Shown piece by piece: positions 1 through 9,010 of a DNA stretch of 64,000 nt. The position numbers were made by a program, and so were the translations under genes. Under the pieces are notes generated by a model that searched no databases, was not told the DNA's origin, and worked only from the letters and a program-made list of their open reading frames with translations. Within the stretch, counting starts at the first letter, position 1. Every line of letters begins with the position of its first letter. Origin of the DNA: Tritonibacter litoralis (GTDB lineage: Bacteria > Pseudomonadota > Alphaproteobacteria > Rhodobacterales > Rhodobacteraceae); NCBI RefSeq assembly GCF_009496005.1, contig NZ_WIBF01000002.1:27503-91502 (forward strand), read 5' to 3'.

Positions 1-3
1 CGC

Positions 4-38
4 GGCAGGCGCGCCGGGGGACCCCCGGCGCGCCTGCC
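4..38. repeat. Perfect G+C-rich palindrome
   Basis: Two 17-base arms are exact reverse complements around a single central A at base 21. The stretch lies 78 bases downstream of the methylmalonyl-CoA mutase stop codon. No T-run follows on either strand, so a classical intrinsic terminator is not supported. Bases 39-115 contain no gene that I can support. Confidence 0.6.
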
Positions 39-115
39 ATGCCCAAGGCCGCCAAGGGGGTGCACCAGAGGTGCGCCACCTGCGGGCGCGGGAGCCCCAG
101 CCCCTTGGCTCAAGA

Positions 116-2242
116 TTACCCGCGGGCGGTGCGGATCAGGTTCAAAATGTCTTCCGCCGCCTCTGGGATATTGGTGCCCGGGCCAAAGATCGCCTTGACC
201 CCCGCGCCATAAAGAAACTCATAGTCCTGCTGCGGGATCACACCGCCGCAGATCACGATGATATCCTCGGCCCCTTGCGCCTTCAGCTCTTCCACCAACT
301 GCGGTGCCAGCGTTTTGTGGCCGGCCGCCTGCGAGGAAATTCCCACCACATGCACGTCATTGTCGATCGCATCCTGCGCGGCCTCGGCCGGGGTTTGGAA
401 CAGCGGACCCACGTCCACGTCAAAACCGATGTCAGCAAAGGCTGTGGCAATCACCTTGGCCCCGCGGTCATGACCGTCCTGGCCCATTTTCACCACCAAA
501 AGACGCGGGCGGCGGCCTTCTTCTTCGGCAAAGGCCTCAATCGACTTCTGAATGGCGGCAAAGCCTTCGTCGCCCTCATAGGCTGCGCCATAGACGCCTG
601 CCAGAGTCTTTACCTCCGCCGAGTGGCGGCCGAACTCTTTCTCCATTGCCATGCTGATTTCCCCCACAGATGCACGCGCCCGAGCGGCTTCGACCGCCGC
701 CTCAAGCAGGTTGCCGCCTTCCTTGGCGCGGCGGGTGATTTCGTCCAGAGCAGCCGCACAGGCTGCGTCGTCTCGCGTTGCGCGGATGTCTTTCAACCGG
801 GCGATCTGGCTTTCGCGCACGGCGACATTGTCCACGTCCAGAATGTCGATCGGGTCTTCTTGCTCCTTGCGGTATTTGTTGACGCCAACAATTACCTCTT
901 CGCCGCGGTCGATCATGGCCTGGCGGCGGGCGGCTGTCTCTTCGATTCTGAGCTTTGGCATGCCCGAGGCAACGGCTTTGGTCATGCCGCCCATTTCTTC
1001 GGCCTCTTGCATCAAGGCCCAGGCTTTTTCGATCAACTCGTCAGTCAGGCTTTCGATGTAGTAGCTGCCCGCCAGCGGGTCGACCACATTGGTGACGCCG
1101 GTTTCTTCCTGCAGCACCAATTGGGTATTGCGTGCGATCCGGGCCGAGAAATCCGTGGGCAGTGCAATTGCCTCATCCAGCGCGTTGGTGTGCAGGGACT
1201 GCGTGCCGCCCAGCACCGCCGACATCGCCTCATAGGCGGTGCGGATCACGTTGTTATAGGGGTCTTGCTCCTGCAAGCTCACGCCCGAGGTCTGGCAGTG
1301 GGTGCGCAGCATTTTGGAGCGTTCGGATTTTGCGCCAAATTCGGTCATCACCCGGTGCCACAGGGTGCGGGCGGCGCGCAGTTTGGCGATTTCCATGAAG
1401 AAATTCATACCAATGGCAAAGAAGAACGACAGGCGACCGGCAAATTTGTCCACGTCCATGCCTGCGTCCATCGCCGCGCGCACATATTCGCGCCCATCCG
1501 CCAGCGTATAGGCGAGTTCCTGCACCAGGTTCGCGCCGGCCTCTTGCATGTGGTAGCCAGAGATCGAGATCGAGTTGAATTTTGGCATCTCGTTTGAGGT
1601 GAACTCAATAATATCCGAGATGATCCGCATCGACGGTTCCGGCGGATAGATATAGGTGTTGCGGACCATAAATTCCTTCAGAACATCGTTCTGGATGGTG
1701 CCGGACAGCAGCGATTTGTCATGGCCCTGTTCTTCACCGGCGACAATGAAACTGGCCAAGATCGGGATCACGGCGCCATTCATGGTCATCGAGACGGAGA
1801 CTTTGTCCAGCGGGATGCCGTCGAAGAGGATTTTCATATCCTCGACACTGTCGATGGCCACGCCCGCCTTGCCCACATCGCCAACCACACGTTCGTGGTC
1901 ACTGTCATAGCCGCGGTGCGTGGCCAGGTCGAAGGCGACCGAAACACCTTGCTGACCGGCGGCCAGGTTGCGGCGGTAAAAGGCGTTGGATTCTTCGGCG
2001 GTGGAGAAGCCCGCATATTGGCGGATGGTCCAGGGGCGACCGGCGTACATGGTGGCCTTGACGCCGCGGGTAAAAGGGCCAAACCCCGGCAAGGAGCCCA
2101 TATGGTTGAGCTCCTTGGTGTCTTCTTCTGTATAAAGCGGCTTGACCTCGATGCCTTCCAGCGTGTTCCAGGTCAGGTCGTCAAGCGGGCGTCCGCGCAG
2201 CTCTTTTTCAGCCAGATCCCGCCAATCGTTGGTCTTGGTCAT
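116..2242 (-). CDS. scpA: Methylmalonyl-CoA mutase, single-chain, B12-dependent
   Basis: This enzyme isomerises methylmalonyl-CoA to succinyl-CoA using adenosylcobalamin, the last step of propionyl-CoA assimilation. The 708-residue product has the usual length of the fused bacterial mutase. The N-terminal two thirds form the substrate-binding TIM barrel, and the C-terminal B12 domain carries the DGHDRG motif, with the cobalt-ligand histidine near residue 591, and a GGVIP loop further on. The ATG is preceded by GAGGAAG. The start lies inside the 3' end of the upstream sulfotransferase-like gene (35-base overlap), so the two are probably co-transcribed. pccA and pccB in the same block supply its substrate, after an epimerase that is not seen here. 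Confidence 0.97.
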   Translation of the reverse strand: MTKTNDWRDLAEKELRGRPLDDLTWNTLEGIEVKPLYTEEDTKELNHMGSLPGFGPFTRGVKATMYAGRPWTIRQYAGFSTAEESNAFYRRNLAAGQQGVSVAFDLATHRGYDSDHERVVGDVGKAGVAIDSVEDMKILFDGIPLDKVSVSMTMNGAVIPILASFIVAGEEQGHDKSLLSGTIQNDVLKEFMVRNTYIYPPEPSMRIISDIIEFTSNEMPKFNSISISGYHMQEAGANLVQELAYTLADGREYVRAAMDAGMDVDKFAGRLSFFFAIGMNFFMEIAKLRAARTLWHRVMTEFGAKSERSKMLRTHCQTSGVSLQEQDPYNNVIRTAYEAMSAVLGGTQSLHTNALDEAIALPTDFSARIARNTQLVLQEETGVTNVVDPLAGSYYIESLTDELIEKAWALMQEAEEMGGMTKAVASGMPKLRIEETAARRQAMIDRGEEVIVGVNKYRKEQEDPIDILDVDNVAVRESQIARLKDIRATRDDAACAAALDEITRRAKEGGNLLEAAVEAARARASVGEISMAMEKEFGRHSAEVKTLAGVYGAAYEGDEGFAAIQKSIEAFAEEEGRRPRLLVVKMGQDGHDRGAKVIATAFADIGFDVDVGPLFQTPAEAAQDAIDNDVHVVGISSQAAGHKTLAPQLVEELKAQGAEDIIVICGGVIPQQDYEFLYGAGVKAIFGPGTNIPEAAEDILNLIRTARG

Positions 2243-3140
2243 TGGGTCTTCCTCGTGTCAGTGTTCTGCGGAACGTTCTTGCGTCGCCCGCTTGGTCTTC
2301 GTGATCGGCGCTGATCTGCGCCAGCCCGTCGGCACCGCCAACAAGCCACATCATGTCGTCGGCATATGTCTCGCGCAGAATTGCGGTCTGCTCGGCGTCA
2401 AAAGGACGCCAGACGCCGAACTGATCCGCCAGCTTTGCGGCGTCTTCGTCCATCAGATAGGTCGACAGCTCCTCAACCCGTGGAGAGCGCGCCAGACGGA
2501 TCCGGGCATGGGCGCGGGGGGCGCGGATCCCGGTGATTGATGTCAGCTGCGCATTGGGGCGACCGCCAAAGGTTTCAAAGGGTTGCACCCAAAGGTTCAC
2601 ATCCGGCAGCGCGGTGGCAATATCGGTGATCACATCGCGCCAGCTGCGTTCGGATTTCACATAACGGTTCAGCATATCTGTGGTCGGGAACGGAAAGCCG
2701 CGCGCCACACCATATGTCAGCGCCGAGGTCCAATAGTGATCAAGCGCGCGGATGTTCAGCACCAGATCTGTCAGCTCTCCATCAAACGCCTCACCAAAGC
2801 GGCGCAGGCGTTCGCCCGCATCCGCATAAAGCGTGCCCAGATGCAGGTTCTGGCGCATGGAGCCAAGGATGTTTTCATCCGAGATTACCAGCTGGTCAAA
2901 CCCTGTGGCGCGTTCGGCAGCCAGTTTCAGCTTGATCCGCCCGCGGGCGCGTTTGGCGGGATCTGTTTTGGGCAGGATTTGTGGCCCCGGCAGCACGCCC
3001 TGGAACAGGCCCGAACGAGTCACCTGCGGGCCCCAATAACAGACGCCATCCATGGCGGCCTGCGCCCGGTTCTGGCGCATGTATTCCTGGAAGGTGGTGG
3101 TGGCGCAGCGATGTGCACCGATATGCAAAGACACTTTCAT
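2208..3140 (-). CDS. Sulfotransferase-like P-loop protein
   Basis: The 310-residue product begins with a short beta strand followed by [14 protein letters not shown], which resembles the PAPS-binding loop of sulfotransferase-family proteins. The open frame continues upstream to 3779, but that part is antisense to a better gene, and the ATG at 3140 puts the nucleotide-binding motif at the usual N-terminal place. Its last 35 bases overlap the start of the methylmalonyl-CoA mutase gene, so translation may be coupled. The acceptor substrate cannot be told from the sequence. A link to propionate metabolism is not implied by its fold; the overlap may only reflect compact gene packing. Confidence 0.7.
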   Translation of the reverse strand: MKVSLHIGAHRCATTTFQEYMRQNRAQAAMDGVCYWGPQVTRSGLFQGVLPGPQILPKTDPAKRARGRIKLKLAAERATGFDQLVISDENILGSMRQNLHLGTLYADAGERLRRFGEAFDGELTDLVLNIRALDHYWTSALTYGVARGFPFPTTDMLNRYVKSERSWRDVITDIATALPDVNLWVQPFETFGGRPNAQLTSITGIRAPRAHARIRLARSPRVEELSTYLMDEDAAKLADQFGVWRPFDAEQTAILRETYADDMMWLVGGADGLAQISADHEDQAGDARTFRRTLTRGRPNDQDQRLAGSG

Positions 3141-3318
3141 GGATGGACCGGTCCTTCTGCCGGAGGCTGTCAAGGCAGCATGTGTTGCGAAACTGTTGCC
3201 AGCTTGTTCCGCAGGTCCTTCCAAGGTGGTTAACATTATGTGTTTTTTTCGGGGCTTATCACGATCAGCCATCGCATTTTGGCCATCATGCCATATATTG
3301 AAACCAACAGGAGGCCCC

Positions 3319-3774
3319 ATGCGATCCCTATTACCCGTTGTTTTGACTGCTTTTCTCGGCTCGACCCTTGCTGCCACAAGTTGGGCAAGCGACGGCAGCA
3401 TGCCAAGCGAAGACGCGCTGTTTCTGGGCGCGTTTGAATCAAATTTGAATGAATTCTTATGGAAAAAACGCCCGGTGGTGATTTTTGCGGACTCCGAGGC
3501 GGATCCGCGATTCCAGGAACAGCTGGAGGAGCTGCAGGACCAGGAAGCGGCGTTGCGGGAACGGGATGTGGTGGTTTTGACCGATACAGATCCCGCTGCC
3601 AAATCCGACCTGCGCCGGCAATTGCGCCCCCGCGGGTTCCAATTGGTGCTGGTGGGTAAAGATGGCGATGTGAAGCTGCGCAAGCCGTTCCCCTGGACCG
3701 TGCGCGAATTGAGCCGGACCATCGACAAGATGCCGCTGCGGGTGCGCGAGATAGAGGAACGGCGGGGCGAATAG
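3319..3774 (+). CDS. DUF4174-type exported protein
   Basis: The 151-residue product starts with a hydrophobic signal peptide and a likely cleavage after the Ala-Ser-Ala-type site near residue 24. The mature part resembles DUF4174 proteins: a small alpha/beta domain with a PVVIFADSE strand, a run of acidic and basic residues, then FQLVLVGKDGDVKLR, typical of a thioredoxin-like fold without a redox CxxC pair. AGGAGG lies six bases before the ATG at 3319. The gene is transcribed against its neighbours and ends one base before the stop of the convergent lipoprotein gene. Its role is unknown; a periplasmic location is inferred. Confidence 0.8.
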   Translation: MRSLLPVVLTAFLGSTLAATSWASDGSMPSEDALFLGAFESNLNEFLWKKRPVVIFADSEADPRFQEQLEELQDQEAALRERDVVVLTDTDPAAKSDLRRQLRPRGFQLVLVGKDGDVKLRKPFPWTVRELSRTIDKMPLRVREIEERRGE

Positions 3775-3775
3775 G

Positions 3776-4345
3776 TCACTTGCCATCCCCCCGCGCGTAA
3801 AACAGCCAGCGGTTTTCGCCATCAACGACGATCATGGCTTTTTCTTCGGGGTCAAACACCAGGTCGGCATTCTCATCCAAAAGCGCCTGCAGGTAATAGC
3901 TCTGCAAGGTTTCTGTCATACACTTGCGTGCAGAGATACCGGGTGAGATCAGACCAACGCCGCGATGCAGGCTGGCCGACATCAACGCCTCGGTCACCGA
4001 ATGGGGGCTCTCCCCTTTGATATCAAAGAAGACCGGTTCCTGTCGGTCCAGGAGGTTCTCACCGGATTGAAAGGTCCGCGCACGGGAAACAGCTGACGAA
4101 ATCCGGGTGGATTTCAGGTCAAAAACCGCTGCGGAACACCGTGCATCTGCATGGAAATAAAGGGTTTCACCCAGGCTCACCCAATCATTAAGGCGGGTGC
4201 GTACGTCATCTTCGCTTTGATTTGAACAACCTGCAATCGCAAGCAGGACCATGCCCGCGCCAATTGCACGTGTGGCCGCCCGCCCGCGTGAAGCCAAGCG
4301 GCGCCGTGCCCTGGTCAGCGACCAGGACGTCTTTTCTTCTGGCAC
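3776..4345 (-). CDS. Predicted lipoprotein of unknown function
   Basis: I place the start at the GTG at 4345 because GGAGGGG sits just upstream, giving 189 residues. A basic N-terminus is followed by a hydrophobic stretch ending in LLAIAGC, a lipobox, so the mature protein would start at that cysteine. The rest contains a second and third cysteine (ADARC, ARKC) that could form a disulfide, and no family I recognise. The gene lies between pccA and the DUF4174 gene and ends one base from its convergent neighbour. The upstream 247 bases to pccA show no other gene. Confidence 0.6.
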   Translation of the reverse strand: MPEEKTSWSLTRARRRLASRGRAATRAIGAGMVLLAIAGCSNQSEDDVRTRLNDWVSLGETLYFHADARCSAAVFDLKSTRISSAVSRARTFQSGENLLDRQEPVFFDIKGESPHSVTEALMSASLHRGVGLISPGISARKCMTETLQSYYLQALLDENADLVFDPEEKAMIVVDGENRWLFYARGDGK

Positions 4346-4592
4346 AATACCCCTCCAACTAGTCTGGCAGGGGCCCACTCTTGGCCCCTGAAAAATCCCT
4401 TGCCCACCAAGGTCTTTCTCAAAGGTAAATGCCAATTGTTTACAGGGGGTTAAGCTTACAATTTGATGTAAACGATTAGGCCGCGGGCGAATTGCGGGCC
4501 GAATTTGCGGCCGCGCCGCCGCCCCATGTCTGCGGCCCGCGCAAAAAGCACGGGAAGACAAGGGGTTATGCGGCGCGGCGCAGGTCACGAGA

Positions 4593-6623
4593 TTATTCGA
4601 ACTCCATGATGACGTCGTCCACCGCGAGGCTGTCGCCGGCACTCGCGTTAATTTTAGTTACGACACCCTTTTTTTCTGCGCGCAGAATATTCTCCATTTT
4701 CATGGCTTCCACGGTGCAGAGCGCCTGGCCTTCCTGAACCTCGTCGCCGACCTCGACCGCAACCGAGACGATCAGACCCGGCATTGGGCAGAGCAGCATC
4801 TTGGAGGTATCGGGCGGCAGTTTTTCGGGCATCAGCTGCGAAAGCTCTGCCTGACGCGGGGAGCGCACGTGGACCTTGAGATCCGCGCCACGGCTGCGGA
4901 TGGCAAAGCCGTGGGTGATCTTGCCCACTTTCATCACCAGTTCGCTGTCGTCAGTCTGAACGGTTGCAAGCTGGTCGCCCGGTGTCCAGTCAGAGGAAAT
5001 CCGGATTGTGGTGCCATCATCAAAAGTGACGGTCGAGCCGTCGCTGTCGGCGGCAATAGACAGCGGATATGTCTGCCCCTGCAAGGCGACAACCCAGTCA
5101 TTGCCAACCTTGCGTTCATGGTTGTCCATCCGGCCCGAGACCTGCGTGCGGCGGATTTCGGCCACCCGGTGCATCGACGCACAGGAGGCCGCGATGCGTT
5201 TCAGATCGCTTTCGGGCAGTTCGACCCCTTCGAAACCGTCAGGATATTCCTCGGCAATAAAGGCGGTGGTCATGTCACCCGAGATGAACTTGGGATGATC
5301 CATCACCGCCGACAGGAATGGCAGGTTGTGACCAATGCCTTCGACCTCGAAACTGTCGAGCGCGGTGCGCATCGCCTCGATCGCGGCGTCGCGGGTTGGC
5401 GCCCAGGTGCAGAGCTTGGCGATCATCGGGTCATAATACATCGAGATCTCGCCGCCCTCATAAACGCCGGTGTCATTGCGCACCACGATGTCGCCCGCAT
5501 CACCGGGTTGGACACCCGGCGTATAGGCTGCGGTTTCCGCAGGGGGGCGGTACCGGATCAGACGACCAATCGACGGCAAGAAGTTGCGATAGGGATCTTC
5601 GGCATAAAGACGGTTTTCGATGGCCCAGCCGGTGAGTTTGACGTCGTCCTGGGACATGGTCAGCTCTTTGCCGGCCGCGACGCGGATCATCTGTTCCACC
5701 AGGTCGACGCCGGTGATCAGCTCGGTCACCGGGTGTTCCACCTGCAGGCGGGTGTTCATTTCCAGGAAGTAGAAGTTCTTGTCGCCATCGACGATAAACT
5801 CCACGGTCCCGGCAGAGGCATAGCCCACGGCCTTGGCCAATGCGACGGCTTGTTCGCCCATGGCTTTGCGGGTGTCTTCGTCCAGGAAGGGGCTCGGGGC
5901 TTCTTCGACGACCTTTTGGTTGCGGCGCTGGATCGAACATTCACGCTCGCCCAGATAGATGCCGTTGCCGTGGCTGTCACACAGCACCTGAATTTCGATA
6001 TGGCGCGGTTGGGTGACGAATTTCTCGATAAAGATCCGGTCATCGCCAAAAGAATTCGCGGCCTCGTTCTTGGAGGACTGGAAGCCTTCGCGCGCTTCTT
6101 CGTCGGTCCAGGCAATCCGCATCCCTTTGCCGCCACCGCCGGCGGAGGCTTTGATCATCACCGGGTAGCCGATTTCATTGGAAATCTTGACCGCCTCATC
6201 CGCGTCCTCAATCAGACCCATGTAACCGGGCACGGTGGAAACGCCTGCCTCCTGAGCGATCTTCTTGGAGGTGATCTTGTCCCCCATGCTTTCGATCGCG
6301 CCCACGGGCGGTCCGACAAAGGCAACGCCAGCTTCGGCCAGAGCCTCGGCAAATTTGGAATTCTCCGACAGGAAGCCATAGCCCGGATGCACAGCCTGTG
6401 CGCCGGAGGTTTTGATCGCCTCCATCACCTTGTCGATGACAATATAAGACTGGTTTGCGGGCGGCGGGCCGATGTGGATGGCTTCATCCGCCATCTGCAC
6501 ATGCAGCGCCTGCTTGTCTGCGTCCGAATAGATGGCAACGGTCTTGATCCCCATTTTGCGCGCAGTCTTGATGACGCGACAGGCAATCTCCCCCCGGTTG
6601 GCAATCAGGATCTTGTCAAACAT
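4593..6623 (-). CDS. pccA: Propionyl-CoA carboxylase, biotin carboxylase/BCCP subunit
   Basis: This alpha subunit carboxylates its own biotin with bicarbonate and ATP, and passes the carboxyl group to the PccB carboxyltransferase to make methylmalonyl-CoA. The 676 residues hold, in order, the biotin carboxylase N-domain, an ATP-grasp domain with a glycine-rich KASAGGGGKGMR loop, the C-domain, a linker domain, and a C-terminal biotinyl domain with EAMKMEN, whose lysine near residue 642 is the biotin site. Length fits PccA rather than the shorter AccC. The partner pccB lies 2.4 kb upstream on the same strand, separated by five small genes, which is looser than the usual pccB-pccA arrangement. 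Confidence 0.96.
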   Translation of the reverse strand: MFDKILIANRGEIACRVIKTARKMGIKTVAIYSDADKQALHVQMADEAIHIGPPPANQSYIVIDKVMEAIKTSGAQAVHPGYGFLSENSKFAEALAEAGVAFVGPPVGAIESMGDKITSKKIAQEAGVSTVPGYMGLIEDADEAVKISNEIGYPVMIKASAGGGGKGMRIAWTDEEAREGFQSSKNEAANSFGDDRIFIEKFVTQPRHIEIQVLCDSHGNGIYLGERECSIQRRNQKVVEEAPSPFLDEDTRKAMGEQAVALAKAVGYASAGTVEFIVDGDKNFYFLEMNTRLQVEHPVTELITGVDLVEQMIRVAAGKELTMSQDDVKLTGWAIENRLYAEDPYRNFLPSIGRLIRYRPPAETAAYTPGVQPGDAGDIVVRNDTGVYEGGEISMYYDPMIAKLCTWAPTRDAAIEAMRTALDSFEVEGIGHNLPFLSAVMDHPKFISGDMTTAFIAEEYPDGFEGVELPESDLKRIAASCASMHRVAEIRRTQVSGRMDNHERKVGNDWVVALQGQTYPLSIAADSDGSTVTFDDGTTIRISSDWTPGDQLATVQTDDSELVMKVGKITHGFAIRSRGADLKVHVRSPRQAELSQLMPEKLPPDTSKMLLCPMPGLIVSVAVEVGDEVQEGQALCTVEAMKMENILRAEKKGVVTKINASAGDSLAVDDVIMEFE

Positions 6624-6656
6624 CGGCTCTCCTTCGGTTTCTTAGGCTTAAACGCC

Positions 6657-6712
6657 AAAACGCCGCCTCTGGCCCCTGTGCAGCGATGCGACAGAAGTCA
6701 GAGACGGCGTTT
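6657..6712 (-). terminator. Possible terminator hairpin upstream of pccA
   Basis: Bases 6658-6671 and 6699-6712 pair over 14 positions with one G-U wobble on the minus strand, around a 27-base loop. The 3' arm runs into TTTTGGCGTTT. It follows the small lipoprotein gene and precedes pccA, so it may end the upstream transcript. The loop is long for a canonical terminator. Confidence 0.4.
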
Positions 6713-6742
6713 GACGTGTGGTTCGGGTTGGGCGCAGGCTGA

Positions 6743-6958
6743 TCAGCAGCTGCGCTGGTATTCCTTGCAATAGATGACATTGGCCGCCGCGCCGACGGCG
6801 GCGCCGGTGACCAGATTGCCATCGAGGAGCGCTGAGCCCACGGTGCCCGCAGCGGCGCCCAAAGCGGCCTGTTCTGCGGTTGTGTCGCCACAGGCCGAAA
6901 GGCCCAGAGCGGCGATGAGGGCTGCCCCCATTGTGAAGCGTCGATAAGAGGTCTGCAC
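6743..6958 (-). CDS. Small glycine-zipper lipoprotein
   Basis: The GTG at 6958 has AAAGGA about nine bases upstream and gives a 71-residue protein. It starts with a basic signal, then a hydrophobic core ending in LGLSAC, a lipobox. The mature part has spaced small residues (AALGAAAGTVGSALL, VTGAAVGAAANV), typical of glycine-zipper outer-membrane lipoproteins related to the 17-kDa antigen/SmpA-like group, and ends with two cysteines (YCKEYQRSC). It lies between pccA and pccB, but nothing in the sequence shows a role in carboxylation. Confidence 0.65.
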   Translation of the reverse strand: MQTSYRRFTMGAALIAALGLSACGDTTAEQAALGAAAGTVGSALLDGNLVTGAAVGAAANVIYCKEYQRSC

Positions 6959-7190
6959 TGCGTCGATCCTTTCTGCATCTTGCGCCGGGATGATCCGACG
7001 TTTTGCAGGCAGGTTGCCGACGGGCGCGTCCGATACAAGACACCTCGTGCCTGATACCGGATCTGTGCAGAAGCTTGCGCAAAAGCGTCTTGGTTTGGGC
7101 AAGGGGTTGCCCATGGCGCCACTGTTTGCGCGCAGGCGCGGCTGCGGGCAAACCCGTCAGAGACAGATATATGACGCAGCCGCAGGCCCA

Positions 7191-7547
7191 TTACCCCTGC
7201 CCTCCGTCAAAGGCTTCGGGAAAGGACGCGCGCGCAACGGCTTCGTTGATTTGCAGCAGCGCCTCGTAATCGGTGGGGTCGAAATCTTCGTCGACCGCAA
7301 CCACTTCGCGCCCAAAGAGCCAGCTGAGGCGACCTGCATCCAGGTTGCCCCGTTCAAACGGCTCCGTTCCAAAATGTTCCCAAAGCGCCTGCATAAAGCC
7401 CGCATCCGCGCGGCGGTCCGCCGGCCTGCGGTCGCGAAACCGTTCGCGAACGGTGATCGGTGTGGCCCCTTTGGGATTGGGACGACGAATGATGAATTGG
7501 AAATCTGTGCCCGGCAGACGGCCGGGGAATCCGCGATGTTTTAACAT
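7191..7547 (-). CDS. Hypothetical protein, 118 residues
   Basis: The product begins MLKHRGFPGRLPG and is rich in arginine, aspartate and aromatic residues, with no signal peptide or membrane segment. A central part reads FMQALWEHFGTEPF and the C-terminal part has DPTDYEALLQINEAVARA, which looks like a helical end. I do not recognise a family. It lies in a series of small minus-strand genes between pccA and pccB. Coding character is supported by third-position G+C bias and by the absence of a better frame; the 232 bases between it and the next lipoprotein gene show no gene. Confidence 0.55.
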   Translation of the reverse strand: MLKHRGFPGRLPGTDFQFIIRRPNPKGATPITVRERFRDRRPADRRADAGFMQALWEHFGTEPFERGNLDAGRLSWLFGREVVAVDEDFDPTDYEALLQINEAVARASFPEAFDGGQG

Positions 7548-7616
7548 GGTGGTGCCTCAAATCCGGCACCATGCGGAGCGGCGGGGGCCGGCCGCAGGGC
7601 CGGTCCCCTGAAGGGT

Positions 7617-7757
7617 TTATTTGTATTTGCCGGTGTAAACCGGTTCTTCAGAGATCGGCTCGGGATCAACCACGACGAACTCTTCCTGACGGCTTGCACA
7701 TGCGGCAACAGCGGCCAGCAGGCCTGCCATTGCAAACAGTTTGATGCTCTTAGACAT
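7617..7757 (-). CDS. Very small lipoprotein, 46 residues
   Basis: The ATG at 7757 is preceded by AGGAG with good spacing. The peptide has a short basic start (MSKSIK), a hydrophobic core and a lipobox LLAAVAAC, so about 27 residues remain after processing. The mature part is acidic then ends in lysines. Roseobacter genomes often carry such tiny lipoproteins, but I recognise no family. It was chosen over a longer frame from 7820 because of the ribosome binding site and the signal peptide. Confidence 0.7.
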   Translation of the reverse strand: MSKSIKLFAMAGLLAAVAACASRQEEFVVVDPEPISEEPVYTGKYK

Positions 7758-7971
7758 TTCAGTCTCCTGTGAACTTTTGCGAAACCAGCGCGCCCCAAGG
7801 GCCGCGCATGCCTCAACCAATAATACTGGTCCGGCCCCGCCGAACCTGCCGTGAGCTTACAGGAGGTGAACGCAAATAAAAATCCCCACTGCACAAGAGG
7901 ATGCGCATGTGTCGACAAAGCCGCAAATTCCTGCCGAAGCGGTGATTGGGATGCAATCAGACATACCGTCA

Positions 7972-8484
7972 TCAGAACGCCTCCCAGATGCAGGTGGCGT
8001 CCTGAGCGCTGTAAAGCTCAAAATACTGGGTCGCCTCGGGATCGGCTTCGCCAAAGGGGACCGGACGGTCCGACAGTGAGATGGCAATCCGCGCGGCTGC
8101 GATCTGATGGTCCTGCACATAGGGCAGCGCCACCGACTGGCAAAGGTGATCCATGTCGCCTGCCGCCTGATCCACGTCGGCCTGCCCTGCACCTTGTGCG
8201 ATGTCAGGTGCAATAAATCGAAATCTGAGCCAGAGCGCACCGGGTGTTTCATCCTGTAACACTTCAGACAAATAGACCGGCTGGCCCGAGGGCACAGACA
8301 GCTGTTGCTGCGCGTCTACCGATGCAGCCCATGCTGCAACTGCACAACCCATAGCGGTAAAAAAAGTGAAAGCAGACAAGAGATGTCCGCAGCCCCGGCA
8401 CCCTGTAAAAGGGCCTCCTCCAGCCGGGGCCGCAGGCGCTGCGCTGGCCGCGCGCGCTATGCTTATCAGGCGTGGGGTGATCAT
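7972..8484 (-). CDS. DUF6497-type exported protein
   Basis: The 170-residue frame encodes a hydrophobic signal-type region around residues 36-58 ending at an Ala-x-Ala site, then a domain with LPYV and ARIAISLSDRPVPFGEADPEATQYFELY, which matches my memory of DUF6497, a family confined largely to Rhodobacteraceae. The N-terminal 35 residues before the signal region are unusual, so the true start may be an internal TTG or ATG nearer residue 36 rather than the ATG at 8484. Two cysteines in the mature domain (LCQS, ATCIWE) could form a disulfide. Function is unknown; periplasmic location is inferred. Confidence 0.65.
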   Translation of the reverse strand: MITPRLISIARAASAAPAAPAGGGPFTGCRGCGHLLSAFTFFTAMGCAVAAWAASVDAQQQLSVPSGQPVYLSEVLQDETPGALWLRFRFIAPDIAQGAGQADVDQAAGDMDHLCQSVALPYVQDHQIAAARIAISLSDRPVPFGEADPEATQYFELYSAQDATCIWEAF

Positions 8485-8644
8485 GGCCGCGATTCGTCCC
8501 CATTGTCAAATGTGCAAATCGTGATTCGTTCGAATCTAAGTGTTTTTACGATAGGTGACACGAATGTCGCACCGCTATCGCTTGAGTTGAACTGATCAAT
8601 GTTCACAGAGGGATAGGTGACAAAAATATGACGCAGGAAATACA
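8485..8644. promoter_or_regulatory. Intergenic stretch with palindrome and direct repeat
   Basis: This 160-base gap is A+T-richer than the flanking genes and lies upstream of the DUF6497 gene. It holds the palindrome GATTCGTTCGAATC (8523-8536) and two copies of GATAGGTGACA (8550-8560 and 8612-8622). No open frame is convincing. A regulatory role is only inferred. Confidence 0.3.
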
Positions 8645-9007
8645 TCATTTCTGCCCTCCCCTACGATTCGCCTGAGCCACCCAACGGCTGCGCTTTGATT
8701 GATTTTCCAAAAGTGCCTGGATCTGCCCCGCCGTCGCGGGCGGGATTTTTCCAAGCACCCGGCCACCTGCCGCAACCCGCCAGCCTGCGGCGGTTGCGGT
8801 CAGGCGCACGACGGGCGAGAACCCGCGCATAGATTGTAAAACCCGCCACATATCCTGCCGGATCTGATGCGCCAAACGGATCGGGTCGCCCGGCGGCAGA
8901 TCCGTTTCGGCCACGACATCCAGACGAGCGGGCCGTTCACGCGTCAGCGTGATCACGGGGCCCAGATCGCCCTCTTCGCGCAGGATATGCCAGTTGCGGT
9001 TTCTCAT
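8645..9007 (-). CDS. Hypothetical protein downstream of pccB
   Basis: The 120-residue product starts three bases after the pccB stop, so it is almost certainly on the pccB transcript. It has no signal peptide or membrane segment. It contains LAHQIRQDMWRVLQSMRGFSPVVRL, a likely helix followed by a strand, and a basic C-terminus (KRSRWVAQANRRGGQK). I recall similar small proteins next to pccB in Roseobacters but know no function. An accessory role to the carboxylase is a guess from position only. Confidence 0.7.
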   Translation of the reverse strand: MRNRNWHILREEGDLGPVITLTRERPARLDVVAETDLPPGDPIRLAHQIRQDMWRVLQSMRGFSPVVRLTATAAGWRVAAGGRVLGKIPPATAGQIQALLENQSKRSRWVAQANRRGGQK

Positions 9008-9010
9008 AAA

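Noticed and set aside
3141-3779. Upstream part of a 523-codon minus-strand frame that includes the sulfotransferase-like gene.
   Set aside because: It is antisense to the DUF4174 gene, which has a signal peptide and a strong ribosome site; the family-type N-terminus begins at 3140.
4869-6773. A 634-codon plus-strand frame.
   Set aside because: It is the complement of pccA and has no domain match.
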